DNA of 64,000 nucleotides from Sphingobacterium hotanense (GCF_008274825.1 NZ_CP030848.1:4091618-4155617), one strand, 5' to 3'. Positions 46,501 through 55,100 are shown, counted from the stretch's first letter. Numbers and translations: made by a program. Notes: generated by a model from the sequence alone, not told the origin.

Positions 46501-46865
46501 GCATTAGATCCTTTGATGACAACGGTGTTGTTGTTGATCTCAAATGTGAGGTTAGTTTCTGCTAACACCTGTTTTAGCGCGTTCTTATAATAAACGTTCG
46601 TTACATCGATGGTCACCTTTTTATTTGCGCGGTTGACCAAGGTATTGTTGTATAGAAGCTCTAAGCCTGTCTGCTGTTGGATTTCATCCAATACTTTTTG
46701 CAGATTAGCATTTTTAAATCTTAAGGAAACATTCTGCGCATAGCTTGCTGCAAATGTTTGCACGAACATTAAACATACGATGAAAACAATAAGTTTAACG
46801 GTCATAATGCCTCGGATCAGCTTGCGCCGATCAAAGAGCGTCGTTTTAGGGTTGAGTTTTCTCAT
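43566..46865 (-). CDS. SusC/RagA TonB-dependent glycan transporter with STN domain
   Basis: Outer-membrane transporter of 1099 residues. Signal segment about 18-44 (LIVFIVCLMFVQTFAASYAQ), STN signalling domain at about 45-120 (VSLRFKNANLQKVLDEIQQQTGLELLYNN), a carboxypeptidase-regulatory domain at about 140-220 (VTGKVTDDQGAPLSGVTVTV), a TonB-box-like EVVVVGYST, and the RagA plug (LQGKAPGVVV, LIRGAGTI, SILKDVAATGLYGSRAANGVIII). The barrel ends with aromatic LNLTF, as outer-membrane barrels do. The STN domain should contact the FecR encoded just upstream. Substrate unknown. Confidence 0.97.
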   Translation of the reverse strand: MRKLNPKTTLFDRRKLIRGIMTVKLIVFIVCLMFVQTFAASYAQNVSLRFKNANLQKVLDEIQQQTGLELLYNNTLVNRANKKVTIDVTNVYYKNALKQVLAETNLTFEINNNTVVIKGSNASPKSNTNSSSSAAKQQSTVTGKVTDDQGAPLSGVTVTVKGTNVGTSTDNDGNYSLSLPGAAQVLVFSAMGYNSQELPINGQATVDAKLVGQVDNLDEVVVVGYSTQRVRYLSSSVSTISAEKLKDVTANDLPSMLQGKAPGVVVSTATGDPSSPPRVLIRGAGTISASTSPLTVVDGNIGGTYNPADIESVSILKDVAATGLYGSRAANGVIIINTKTGKPGQTKVEFNNSFGMGKATTGSFRLMNSQELYDFQNTFYNRDAKLLENNTNWWDLAFRTSYVNNHNLSISGGSEKVQYYTSGVFYKELGTLQGTGNTGYNFRNNLNVQITDRFKAAVYVNGLVNKNELENSNTMYDAYTGLPFDPAFDADGNPIDGRFYEGWTGREKENFLHSLQYNYNRSKNWEVSGDLNLDYNVTSKLTLSSYNRIQLGNGASATYYDRRTKQGGANIGELYNGTDEFRRYLTSNRVRYAEQFGLHNLVLLGAAEVETTTSAWGNTSGKGLPAGKDVMSVATGVLQNPSGARDQVGFRKYLAQADYNFNDRYFLIGSFVNEFSSKFGRNNSTANFYQLGASWILTNEEFLKNHPAITFAKIRGSYGTVGNADGISNFGARGLYSITQEASYSGLPGAAPYQKGNPDLSWEKIESANIGADFSLWNRISVSLDVYEKKASELLYRKPLAATTGYSYVWVNAGSVRNRGLEFSILSQNIKKEDFTWETNFNMAFNRNKVLELSDGAEVFNPGARQPIAVGYDMDAYNFPIWAGVDPENGDPLWEKITVDGNGNQTKTTTNKYSEAASSDSRQFTETSAAPKFTGGMNNALTYKDFTFSAFFNFVYGNYVYNDTRAYFDNDGLYEAFNSMVLPDGWTRWEKPGDNATHPKPIVGGNKESNQSSSRYLEDGSYLRLRNIKLGYNLPQSVISKMRLSKLHVFVSADNVWTLTNFSGPDPEVSLSQVDLSSGMSSFKYPVTRRFLFGLNLTF

Positions 46866-46954
46866 TGGTTAATAGATAGGGTTATAAGTTAATTGATTGA
46901 ATGCGTTAAACGGCCCGATAAGCGATAGGCTCAGGGCTACTCAGAATTGAAAAT

Positions 46955-48193
46955 TTACGTTCCTTTGCTAACAATGATCCTCCTGTCTTTAATTTGAAAT
47001 TTATAATTCGATATCTTTTCTAGGTTTTGAAACAACTCGGATAACTGGCGCGTGCGCTTGACCGTCCCACTAAAGCGGTCGGTGGTTTTGTCGGTTATTT
47101 CAATCTCTTCGATGTCATACCAGGTTTGAATCTTTTCCATAACGGTGTATATATCCTCATCGGCAAATTTGAATAAGCCTTCTTTCCATGCCATTTCATT
47201 GGCGATATTCACATGTGCCGTATCGATTTTGCCGTCGTTTAGATGGGACGCCGACTGCATCCCGGGCGTCATGTGCATCTCCTGCTGTTTAGTTTTTACC
47301 AATACCGATCCTTCCTCCAAGGTGGTCACTACCTGCTGCTTTTTTTCATCGGTAACAACATTGAAGGAGGTGCCTAAGACGTTGATTTGTGTCTCATTGG
47401 CATTCACGATAAAAGGACGTTTCTTGTTATGACTCACTTGAAAGTACGCCTCACCTTTTAAGGAAACGCGACGTTCTGCTTGCGTGAATGCATTGCTGTA
47501 ACTCAATTGGCTCGCCGAATTGAGCAATACATGGGTGCCATCCGATAAGATAATGTGCGAGACAACCCCTTTGGGAGAACGGAAGGTCTGTTTCAGATTA
47601 GGGGCATTGCTTACTGCACTGATCTTAAACTGCAGTTCTTTATTGGCAGTTTTGAGTACCTCAATGCCTCTACTTCGAAGAACCGCTGAATCTGCATCCA
47701 GCAGTGAAAGAACCTCACCATCTTCGAATAAGATCGTTGCAGCATTTGTTGAGGGAAGCGAGATGTCGTATTTCTTTGCGGAAGGTGTGCTCGTATCAGT
47801 AGCCGTGCTATTCCACAAGACAGGGATAATAAAACAAAGACCTAGAAAACAGGCAGCGACCAGAAACCACTTCTTGGGATTGAGGAACTTGATAATATTC
47901 GATTTAAGCCCTTCTGCGCGCGTCGGCTTCTCAGGCTCACGCTCATCCCCCTCGCGTAGTGATAGTTCTTCTGCGCGCTTCATATTAAGGTTTAAGAGCA
48001 CTCTGTCGAGTATCTCTTGATGTTTATTCTGCGGAGGACTAATCTCCTCTGTCGTTAGCTCCTGAAGGATACGTTGCTTTAGCGTTTCGTCCTCTACACG
48101 CTGAAGGCTATCCAGAATAATCTGTAAATCTTCTCGCGTACAGTGACCAGCAAGATACCTGTCAAAAGCGATTTGGATATCGGATTTCGGCAT
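46955..48193 (-). CDS. FecR-family anti-sigma factor
   Basis: Membrane anti-sigma factor of 412 residues. A membrane helix at about 107-128 (FLVAACFLGLCFIIPVLW) follows a long cytoplasmic part. The FecR domain is at about 205-305 (FRSPKGVVSHIILSDGTHVLL, VSLKGEAYFQVSHNKKRPF) and a DUF4974 domain at the end (WKEGLFKFADEDIYTVMEKIQTWYDIE). Lies between the ECF sigma gene (71 nt upstream) and its likely SusC partner. Confidence 0.95.
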   Translation of the reverse strand: MPKSDIQIAFDRYLAGHCTREDLQIILDSLQRVEDETLKQRILQELTTEEISPPQNKHQEILDRVLLNLNMKRAEELSLREGDEREPEKPTRAEGLKSNIIKFLNPKKWFLVAACFLGLCFIIPVLWNSTATDTSTPSAKKYDISLPSTNAATILFEDGEVLSLLDADSAVLRSRGIEVLKTANKELQFKISAVSNAPNLKQTFRSPKGVVSHIILSDGTHVLLNSASQLSYSNAFTQAERRVSLKGEAYFQVSHNKKRPFIVNANETQINVLGTSFNVVTDEKKQQVVTTLEEGSVLVKTKQQEMHMTPGMQSASHLNDGKIDTAHVNIANEMAWKEGLFKFADEDIYTVMEKIQTWYDIEEIEITDKTTDRFSGTVKRTRQLSELFQNLEKISNYKFQIKDRRIIVSKGT

Positions 48194-48264
48194 TGGTCAG
48201 TTTAGGTTTTATAAGCTAATACGCTCAACTCCTAAAAAGTACCTATCCGGATTTGAAAAAAAAA

Positions 48265-48867
48265 TTAAAGTTGGCACCAAAGGAAGACAAAAGTTGCCAG
48301 CAATCTGTACTGATACAGCGGGAGATTGCTTTTCAATAGGGAATTTGCTTTTGTCAGATGGTTGTTGACAGTGGATTTACTGATATTTAAGGTTTCGCAG
48401 ATTTCTGCGTAGCTTTTTCCTTCGATCTTAAACAGGATAAAAACCTTTTGACACTGTGGGGGCAGTGCTTTTATCGCATTCATCACGTTTTCTTGCGTCT
48501 GTTTAAAGGTGAGCTCCTCTTCGATATGTTGATAATCCTCTGCATACTGCTTGATGAATTCATTCCTGAACCGCTCGTCTAGCGCCATTCTTCTGAAATG
48601 GTCGTAGACTAGATTTTGTGCTATCGTAAATAGGAATGGTTTCAACGGTTTATCAGCGTCTATCTGATCCCTCCGCTCCCAAACCTTGAGAAAAAGCGTT
48701 TGGAGAATTTCTTCAGCAGTGTGTTCGGATTTGACAAGGCGAATGATTCGACCAAGCAATCGGAGGCTATACCGTTGGTAAAGCTGCGTAAAAGCTTGAT
48801 AATCTCCAGATTTTAAACGGAGAAGTAGCGTTTGCTCATCATTATATGGCTCATAAGTCTTCACCAT
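48265..48867 (-). CDS. RNA polymerase ECF sigma-70 factor
   Basis: ECF sigma factor of 200 residues. Region 2 at about 20-90 (SEHTAEEILQTLFLKVWERRDQI), region 4 at about 130-185 (VFILFKIEGKSYAEICETLNISKSTVNNHL). It heads the minus-strand locus sigma, FecR, SusC, SusD, oxidoreductase, isomerase. Confidence 0.94.
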   Translation of the reverse strand: MVKTYEPYNDEQTLLLRLKSGDYQAFTQLYQRYSLRLLGRIIRLVKSEHTAEEILQTLFLKVWERRDQIDADKPLKPFLFTIAQNLVYDHFRRMALDERFRNEFIKQYAEDYQHIEEELTFKQTQENVMNAIKALPPQCQKVFILFKIEGKSYAEICETLNISKSTVNNHLTKANSLLKSNLPLYQYRLLATFVFLWCQL

Positions 48868-49011
48868 CAGCTAGATTCAAAAAGGTATTGTAATGGGTAT
48901 CGGTTGAATATCAAATATAAATAAAAAAGTATGATAGCAAAATAGTTACAATTCTTTTAAACCGTTTTTGCAATCGAATTTTGAACCTTTTTTTAGGCAA
49001 TACCGTATCTA

Positions 49012-49029
49012 GCCGCTTTTACAAGCGGC
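49012..49029 (-). terminator. Hairpin after trmB
   Basis: Stem GCCGCTT / AAGCGGC with a TTAC loop, 32 nt past the trmB stop. No clear T-run follows, so its role as a terminator is uncertain. Confidence 0.4.
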
Positions 49030-49060
49030 AATCATCACAAACAGGAAAATCTATTGCTGT

Positions 49061-49714
49061 TTACTTTTTAAACTTCCACTGAACGTAGTTGATGTTCTTA
49101 TCTACGGCAAGGTATTTTTTCTCGTAGTATGTTTTGATAGACAATACCTCGTCCACTAGATCAGAATGATATAGATCGGTGGTTTCTTTCAACTTAGGAA
49201 GATTCTGCAGTTCGATCTGTTCTACCGTATAGGCGTAGAAGCCATCGTTGTCAGTCTTTAAGTGCATAATACCTTCCGGAACAAGGATGTGTTTATAACG
49301 CTCTAAGAAAGTGGGATTTGTTAAGCGTTTCTTCTCGCGGCTTTCCTGTGGTTGAGGATCTGGGAAAGTGATCCAAATTTCAGAGACCTCACCCTCCGCA
49401 AAATACTCCAGAATCGTCTCAATCTGGATTCTCAAGAATCCTACATTAGAGATGCCTTCTTCAATTGCCGTCTTTGCACCTCTCCAGATACGATTCCCTT
49501 TGTAATCAATACCTATGAAGTTTTTCTCTGGAAATAACTTTGCCAGATTGACGGTGTATTCACCTTTTCCACAAGCTAATTCAAGGATAAGTGGTTTCTC
49601 ATTTTTAAAGAATTCTGATGCCCATTTGCCTTTAAACGGTTTACCGGCATCTAATTGTACGACATTTGGAAATGTAGCTACTTCTGCAAATTTTCTTAGT
49701 TTATCCTTACCCAT
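49061..49714 (-). CDS. trmB: tRNA (guanine-N7-)-methyltransferase
   Basis: Methylates G46 in the tRNA variable loop using SAM. The 217-residue protein shows the SAM motif LELACGKGEYTVNLAKLFPEKNFIGIDYKG and the family motif ISEIWITFPDPQPQESREKKRLTNPTFLERY. Divergent from the GDP-fucose synthase gene, with a divergent promoter pair between them. Confidence 0.96.
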   Translation of the reverse strand: MGKDKLRKFAEVATFPNVVQLDAGKPFKGKWASEFFKNEKPLILELACGKGEYTVNLAKLFPEKNFIGIDYKGNRIWRGAKTAIEEGISNVGFLRIQIETILEYFAEGEVSEIWITFPDPQPQESREKKRLTNPTFLERYKHILVPEGIMHLKTDNDGFYAYTVEQIELQNLPKLKETTDLYHSDLVDEVLSIKTYYEKKYLAVDKNINYVQWKFKK

Positions 49715-49731
49715 TACTTTGAATTAAGTCG

Positions 49732-49739
49732 CAAAAATA
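49732..49739 (-). promoter_or_regulatory. Bacteroidota -7 promoter box for trmB
   Basis: Minus-strand TATTTTTG matches TAnnTTTG, 17 nt before the trmB ATG and 4 nt from the opposite-facing box at 49744. Confidence 0.6.
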
Positions 49740-49743
49740 ACCT

Positions 49744-49751
49744 TATATTTG
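49744..49751 (+). promoter_or_regulatory. Bacteroidota -7 promoter box for GDP-fucose synthase
   Basis: TATATTTG matches TAnnTTTG and lies 19 nt before the GTG start at 49771. It supports that rare start codon, as no ATG lies between the box and the family start. Confidence 0.6.
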
Positions 49752-49770
49752 TACTAATCAATACATTCTC

Positions 49771-50712
49771 GTGGAAAAACAAGCGAAAATATACGTTGCA
49801 GGCCATCGTGGCATGGTGGGATCTGCGATCTACCGCAAATTAAAAGAGCTAGGATATACCAATATTGTCACTAGAACATCTAAAGAGCTCGACCTTCGTG
49901 ATCAGCAAGCAGTTAAAGAATTCTTTGAGTCAGAAAAGCCCGAATATGTGTTCCTAGCGGCCGCTAAGGTCGGTGGAATCATGGCTAACAATACGTATCG
50001 GGCGGATTTCATATATGAAAACCTCGCTATTCAGAACAATGTCATACACTTTGCACATGAGAACAATGTAGAGAAACTGATGTTCCTAGGCTCGAGTTGT
50101 ATTTATCCGAAGATGGCGCCACAGCCTTTGAACGAGGACTCATTGTTGACCGGCACTTTGGAATACACCAATGAACCCTATGCAATAGCAAAGATCGCCG
50201 GTATTAAAATGGTAGAGTCGTACCGTCTGCAATATGGCGACAAGTATATTTCCGTTATGCCAACGAATCTCTATGGCATCAATGATAATTACCATCCGGA
50301 AAACTCGCATGTGTTGCCGGCGCTGATCCGTAGATTCCATGAAGCTAAGGAAGCCAACGCAGCATCAGTTACCATTTGGGGAACCGGCACACCACTCCGC
50401 GAATTCTTATATGCTGATGATCTAGCAGATGCTTGTGTTTTCTTGATGGAGAATTACGATGAGTTGCAGTTCATCAATATCGGGGTAGGAGAAGATATCA
50501 GTATTAAAGAGTTGGCAGAAACCATCCAGGAGGTTGTCGGCTATACCGGAAAGCTGGAGTTCGACAGCAGCAAACCAGATGGCACGCCAAGAAAGCTTAT
50601 GGATGTAAGCAAGCTACACAGCCTTGGCTGGAAGCATAAAATTAATCTAAAGGAAGGTATAGCTTTGGCTTATCAGGACTTCCTGTCAAAGGAAAACGAA
50701 AAACGAGACTAA
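49771..50712 (+). CDS. fcl: GDP-L-fucose synthase
   Basis: Epimerase-reductase that turns GDP-4-keto-6-deoxymannose into GDP-L-fucose, the donor for fucosylated surface glycans. The 313-residue SDR starts with GTG ([20 protein letters not shown]). Rossmann motif GHRGMVG at 11-17; catalytic Tyr137 and Lys141 in [27 protein letters not shown] is diagnostic of the family. The partner gene gmd is not in the window, so it must be elsewhere. Convergent with the envelope trio on the minus strand (4-nt overlap). Confidence 0.95.
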   Translation: MEKQAKIYVAGHRGMVGSAIYRKLKELGYTNIVTRTSKELDLRDQQAVKEFFESEKPEYVFLAAAKVGGIMANNTYRADFIYENLAIQNNVIHFAHENNVEKLMFLGSSCIYPKMAPQPLNEDSLLTGTLEYTNEPYAIAKIAGIKMVESYRLQYGDKYISVMPTNLYGINDNYHPENSHVLPALIRRFHEAKEANAASVTIWGTGTPLREFLYADDLADACVFLMENYDELQFINIGVGEDISIKELAETIQEVVGYTGKLEFDSSKPDGTPRKLMDVSKLHSLGWKHKINLKEGIALAYQDFLSKENEKRD

Positions 50713-51263
50713 TAAGTCTCGCTGTCCTTCGGAATTCCGTAAATATTGTCTTGCACACTCTCCTCTGCAGTAATCATTGGAGGGTGTTGCGGAGGCGCCA
50801 CTTGAGCCGTAACGACTTCGGCTTCCGCTAATTTTTCTTTCTTCTTTTTCTTTTTCGGCTTAATAAAGGATGTAATCTTGTCAATTACCGAAGACACGCT
50901 AGTTTGATTGACCTCACGAGCAGCAGTCTCCGAAGCAAATAGAACAAGTCCTTTCTTCAACCAGCTCGCATTTTTCAATAGCGTACGATTGAGTACTAGT
51001 GGAAGTGCTAGTTGCACGGTCTTAGTTAACCAATCCGACTTGCCAGATCCTTTCTTCGAACCTATTCCCGAGATTAATCCTTTAACCATATCAACACCCG
51101 GCACATTAGAAACAACCATATTGAAGATTCGAGCAGGTGCTTCTACTTTGTGTTTCAAAAGCTGATATTGATTCACTAAAAATTGCTCATGCTCTTTCTT
51201 TTCTAGCTTCAGACGAGCAATCTCAGTTTGTAAATCTGTAATATTTGAAATTTTGATTCTCAT
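50709..51263 (-). CDS. Hypothetical protein, envelope trio
   Basis: Unknown protein of 184 residues. N-terminal coiled-coil about 3-35 ([24 protein letters not shown]), then a hydrophobic-moderate middle, and a strongly basic run of lysines near 135-142 ([10 protein letters not shown]), with an acidic C-terminus. It lies 6 nt after the holin-like gene, as the third member of a YtxH-holin-hypothetical operon seen often in Bacteroidota. Probably membrane-associated; function unknown. Confidence 0.75.
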   Translation of the reverse strand: MRIKISNITDLQTEIARLKLEKKEHEQFLVNQYQLLKHKVEAPARIFNMVVSNVPGVDMVKGLISGIGSKKGSGKSDWLTKTVQLALPLVLNRTLLKNASWLKKGLVLFASETAAREVNQTSVSSVIDKITSFIKPKKKKKKEKLAEAEVVTAQVAPPQHPPMITAEESVQDNIYGIPKDSETY

Positions 51264-51269
51264 AGTTGT

Positions 51270-51764
51270 CTATACTCGCTCTTTTTCTTCTTGTTCCTGT
51301 TTCAGTTCTTCTTCAGCCAATTTCTCTTCTGCTGTTTCTTGGGCATTATAGGTCGTATTGGTCGATGCATAAGCTGTATCCGTATTAAGCTTCTCCTCTT
51401 CCTCTTCATCATCGGGATCATCCCACTTCGCAAGGATCCGCTTAATCGATAAGTTCATGAACTTCGCTTCCAATTTTGGTTCAAAAACACGAATCAATAG
51501 AATGATGATCAAAAATATCCCTCCTGTTGCAAGAAAACCTAACGAATAGCTTCCGAGAACTTCGCCTAGATAGAAACCTAGAGCGAGCGACCAAAAGAAG
51601 ATCACTAAGAGTGTCAACAACAACTTACTTGCATCAACGATTAAAGATCCCATAATCCGCGTCATCCGCGAGATGGCTTGCAGCTTTAATAGTTCGAACT
51701 GAGTGTCGAGATACTCCTTTGATTTCTTAAAGGATTCTGAAAAAGAGAATTTTTGTTCTTCCAT
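51270..51764 (-). CDS. Phage-holin-family (DUF1469-like) membrane protein
   Basis: Membrane protein of 164 residues with two helices at about 45-70 (LLLTLLVIFFWSLALGFYLGEV) and 73-95 (LGFLATGGIFLIIILLI). This is the phage_holin_3_6/DUF1469 layout, a family that in free-living bacteria is chromosomal and not a phage lysis gene. The C-terminal 50 residues are acidic (DDPDDEEEEEKLN). Operon with YtxH and the unknown gene. Confidence 0.85.
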   Translation of the reverse strand: MEEQKFSFSESFKKSKEYLDTQFELLKLQAISRMTRIMGSLIVDASKLLLTLLVIFFWSLALGFYLGEVLGSYSLGFLATGGIFLIIILLIRVFEPKLEAKFMNLSIKRILAKWDDPDDEEEEEKLNTDTAYASTNTTYNAQETAEEKLAEEELKQEQEEKERV

Positions 51765-51851
51765 GCATTGATTTGATTAAATAGAGCTGTAGAATAAGCT
51801 ATTCACAGCTCTATTAAATTATGTGAATAAGTTTACTAGATGTAAACGAAA

Positions 51852-52121
51852 TTACGCGTGTTCTTCGATTTCCTCGTCGATCATCGACTCAGCTTTACCT
51901 AATTTAGTTTTCAAAGTAGCTACGACCTTTTCTTTAAAATCATTTAATTGATCGAATTGCTCTTCAGCACGCTCTTTAATCGCATCGCCTAAGTCAGCTA
52001 AGGATTCGTTGATTTTCTCTCTCGTGTCAGAACCTTTGTCTGGTGCGAATAAAATACCTAATACAGCTCCTGCTGCCAAACCAGCTAATAAAGCTGTTAC
52101 GATTTTTCCATTATCATTCAT
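51852..52121 (-). CDS. YtxH domain-containing protein
   Basis: Small membrane-anchored protein of 89 residues. A glycine-rich helix at about 7-26 (IVTALLAGLAAGAVLGILFAP) ends in the family's APDKGSDTREKI motif, followed by a long amphipathic helix, as usual for general-stress YtxH proteins. First gene of the minus-strand envelope trio. Confidence 0.92.
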   Translation of the reverse strand: MNDNGKIVTALLAGLAAGAVLGILFAPDKGSDTREKINESLADLGDAIKERAEEQFDQLNDFKEKVVATLKTKLGKAESMIDEEIEEHA

Positions 52122-52424
52122 CTTAATATAGTGTTTTGTTAGTTATACAATTGTTAAACTCCACTTTCATTTAATATAACAAAAAAAAGACCGTTTCGTT
52201 TTCATTTCCTAAAACTTTGTAGAAACTTAACTCTAAATGACAAAATAGCATTTATTATGTTTCAATAAATAACGAGTCCGCTTTTAATTTCCTTTACACG
52301 AAGTGTCTTATTTCTACAACACTTTGTCTACTTAGACAGAAATATTAACGAAGAGTTTAATAGACGTATTTAACGAAATACAATAATTTTTCAGCAGATT
52401 CGTTAGACATTAAAATATAGACAG
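52122..52424. other. Divergent control region, no gene seen
   Basis: AT-rich 303-bp spacer between the YtxH operon (minus) and the beta-lactamase gene (plus). Promoters for both must lie here, but no box matched TAnnTTTG well. Confidence 0.5.
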
Positions 52425-53327
52425 ATGTATAAAAGCCTGAAAAACATTCTTCCGATTATTGCCCTTCTCCTGTTTAGCACTTACAGCAATGCACAGAAAA
52501 AAGAACAGCTCAAGATTGCTATTGATAGCATCCTTGCGAAGTATCAAGCTAAAGTCGGGATAGCTATACACAATCATGATTATACTGACAGTCTGACTGT
52601 AAACGGAGATTTCCACTTCCCTTTTCAAAGTGTCTATAAGTTTCACTTAGGGATTGTTATTCTAGATCAGGTAGACAAAGGTAAATTGAGCCTGGATCAG
52701 CCTATCAAAATATCTAAAGAAGCGGTTACAACGGAAATGTATAGCCCCATAAAAGATAAATATCCTAATGGTATCACTTTGCCCCTGCGAGAAGTCTTAG
52801 AATACACCATAGCAGCCAGCGATAATGTAGGATGCGATGTTTTGTTTGAGTTGTTAGGTGGTCCTGAATATGTCCAAAAGTATTTTGAAGATAAGGGATA
52901 CAGCAACCTCTCGATCAAACTTATCGAAGCAGTGCAGCAAAAAGAGTGGAATAGGCAGTTCGAAAACTGGACGACGGTAGGTTCGAGCAACCAGATATTA
53001 TATGATTACTATACGAACAGCAAGAAACTGCTTTCAGCAAGCTCGCACCAATTTCTATGGGATACCATGCGCGGTACAACAACCGGTCCGGACCGTCTAA
53101 AAGGCGATCTCCCCAAAGGTACAGTCGTAGCACATAAGACAGGCTATTCCGGCAGAAATAGAACGACCGGTATTATTGCTGCCCTGAATGATGTAGGTGT
53201 GGTCAGCCTTCCTAATGGCGAAGTCTACTATATCTCGGTTTTTGTAACTGATAGTGAAGAAGGAGAAGCGGGAAGCGCAAAAATCATCGCCGAGGTATCA
53301 GCGGCAGCTTGGAAGTATTTCAATTAA
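52425..53327 (+). CDS. Class A beta-lactamase, subclass A2 type
   Basis: Periplasmic serine beta-lactamase of 300 residues with a signal peptide 1-23 (IIALLLFSTYSNAQ). All active-site elements are present: Ser69-Val-Tyr-Lys72 (FQSVYKFHL), SDN at 132-134, the omega-loop Glu168 (SIKLIEAVQQKEW, aligned by me to the PER/CfxA type) and KTG at 238-240. The layout, with the NW stretch after the omega loop, is that of the PER/CfxA/CepA (A2) branch. These hydrolyse cephalosporins; the exact spectrum cannot be read from sequence. No mobile element is attached, so it appears to be a resident chromosomal gene. Confidence 0.92.
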   Translation: MYKSLKNILPIIALLLFSTYSNAQKKEQLKIAIDSILAKYQAKVGIAIHNHDYTDSLTVNGDFHFPFQSVYKFHLGIVILDQVDKGKLSLDQPIKISKEAVTTEMYSPIKDKYPNGITLPLREVLEYTIAASDNVGCDVLFELLGGPEYVQKYFEDKGYSNLSIKLIEAVQQKEWNRQFENWTTVGSSNQILYDYYTNSKKLLSASSHQFLWDTMRGTTTGPDRLKGDLPKGTVVAHKTGYSGRNRTTGIIAALNDVGVVSLPNGEVYYISVFVTDSEEGEAGSAKIIAEVSAAAWKYFN

Positions 53328-53412
53328 ACATATACACAACAGCCTCTTAGCAAAGAATTAATATTAACTATAAAATAAGTTAATTATTTTTATAGAAATA
53401 TCTAATTCTAAG

Positions 53413-54466
53413 ATGCTTGCAAAAACCTACAGTAGCGCAGTACATGGTATCGATGCTACAACCATCTCCGTAGAAACCCATATCACATCCGGAACACAGT
53501 ACTTCATCGTCGGCTTGCCGGATGTGGCGGTCAAAGAAAGTATACAGCGTATTGAAAGCGCTATTCTTGCGATTAACCATCAGATGCCGCGGCAAAAAAT
53601 TGTTATCAACTTAAGCCCTGCCGATATCCGTAAGGAAGGCTCGGCGTACGATCTCGCCATTGCCATCGCGGTATTAACCGCCTCCTATCAAATCCACAGC
53701 ACAGAACTGGAGGACTATGTCATTCTTGGCGAACTCTCCCTCAATGGCAAGATCAACCCCATCAAAGGCGCTCTCCCCATCGCTTTACAAGCCAAACGGG
53801 ACGGTTTTAAAGGCCTGATTCTTCCCAAAGAGAATGCTGAGGAGGCTGCCATTATCGATGGATTAACCATCTACGCCGCCAACCACCTTTCGGAAGTTGT
53901 CGACCATTTAACCAATCTCGAACGACTCCCTACCGCCAGCATCTCTATCGATGATATATTTCAAGAGAACATCAACAACTACGAAGTGGATTTCTCCGAA
54001 GTTCGCGGACAAGAGAACATCAAGCGAGCCTTAGAGATCGCTGCTGCAGGGGGACACAACGTGATTCTCATTGGCCCACCGGCGCAGGGAAGACCATGCT
54101 AGCGAAACGACTTCCAACCATCTTACCCCCGCTAACAATAGATGAATCCCTGGAGACTACCAAAATACACTCGGTATCTGGCCTACTGCCTAGCGCCTCC
54201 TCGCTTATGACCGCGCGCCCTTTCCGCGCGCCGCACCATACCACCTCAGACGTCGCCCTCGTTGGCGGTGGCAAGAACCCCCGACCGGGAGAGATATCCC
54301 TTGCTCATAATGGCGTGCTGTTTCTCGACGAGCTGCCTGAATTCAAACGATCGGTATTAGAAGTGATGCGTCAGCCGTTAGAATCCCGCAACATTACCAT
54401 TTCACGCGCCAAAATTACGGTAGACTATCCATCCAGCTTTATGCTAATAGCAGCCATGAACCCCTG
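53413..54466 (+). pseudogene. yifB: YifB/ComM-type AAA ATPase, frameshifted and truncated
   Basis: The N-terminal part encodes the YifB domains: a ChlI-like lon-protease domain (KTYSSAVHGIDATTISVETHI, LSPADIRKEGSAYDLAIAIAVL, GELSLNGKINPIKGALP) and the start of the Mg-chelatase AAA domain. At about 54078-54083 one G is missing in the Walker A codons (expected GPPGAGKT), so the frame shifts and stops at once. The second frame continues [42 protein letters not shown], ending IAAMNP, and then breaks at about 54466 into unrelated sequence. Roughly 150 C-terminal residues (sensor-2 part) are gone. YifB relatives aid DNA uptake (ComM) as helicases. Confidence 0.92.
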
Positions 54467-54598
54467 GAGTTATATGGACTTGTTTGTATAAAGGCAGTTG
54501 GCATAATCCTATGTTAATAGTGTCCTTTCCAATGGTAATATATCGGTTATAGTCTCAAAAATAGCCAGCTTTTTTCGGCAACACATTGTCAATCAATG

Positions 54599-54826
54599 TC
54601 AATTTAACAACACTACTTCATTGAGAACATGACCACCTGAAGAGTTCTGTATACACTTAAACTCTATTTTGGCTTGTAGTTCAGGGGCAGATTTATCAAA
54701 TTGTTTTACTGGGTCAACGAGCGCTTGGTATAATTCTTTAAAACGTTCCTAGTCAGGCTCTGATCTAAAAGGAACAATATTCCATTTTCTTTCGTAGTTG
54801 AACACATTTCTTTTTGGTTTCGATAT
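54599..54826 (-). pseudogene. Remnant of an unidentified gene
   Basis: A minus-strand frame reads like coding sequence (ISKPKRNVFNYERKWNIVPF, then RFKELYQALVDPVKQF, then IQNSSGGHVLNEVVLLN and stop). An in-frame TAG sits in the middle and a TAA lies just upstream. The protein family is not recognised. Confidence 0.45.
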
Positions 54827-55100
54827 TTAGGTATACGCTTCCTGAATACTTCAAACCAAAAGGATAAAAAATATTATTTTGTAAAATTAAATTTATTCGA
54901 CAGCCATACCTTTTTCTTCATAAATATTGTTAAGGAATTTGCTTCAGATTAATCCGATTTCATTACCATGATAAACAAAATAAAAATCAAAGGAACCACC
55001 TACAATTCCGATATCTGGAATGGTATATAAACCTGTCAGTTATCCTTTCAATATTAGGTAAATGTTTAAACTTAGATGCATCAAGTTTAAAAGGACAATA

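Noticed and set aside
47520..48020. Plus-strand frame of 166 codons
   Set aside because: Antisense to the FecR gene at 46955, which has clear domain structure.
49771..50712. Link between GDP-fucose synthase and the fucosidase locus
   Set aside because: They lie 5 kb apart with unrelated genes and a broken yifB between, and one makes while the other degrades fucosylated glycans. Co-function is not supported by the sequence.
51270..51764. Phage holin as a sign of a prophage
   Set aside because: No integrase, capsid, tail or lysin genes nearby; the family is chromosomal next to YtxH in many bacteria.
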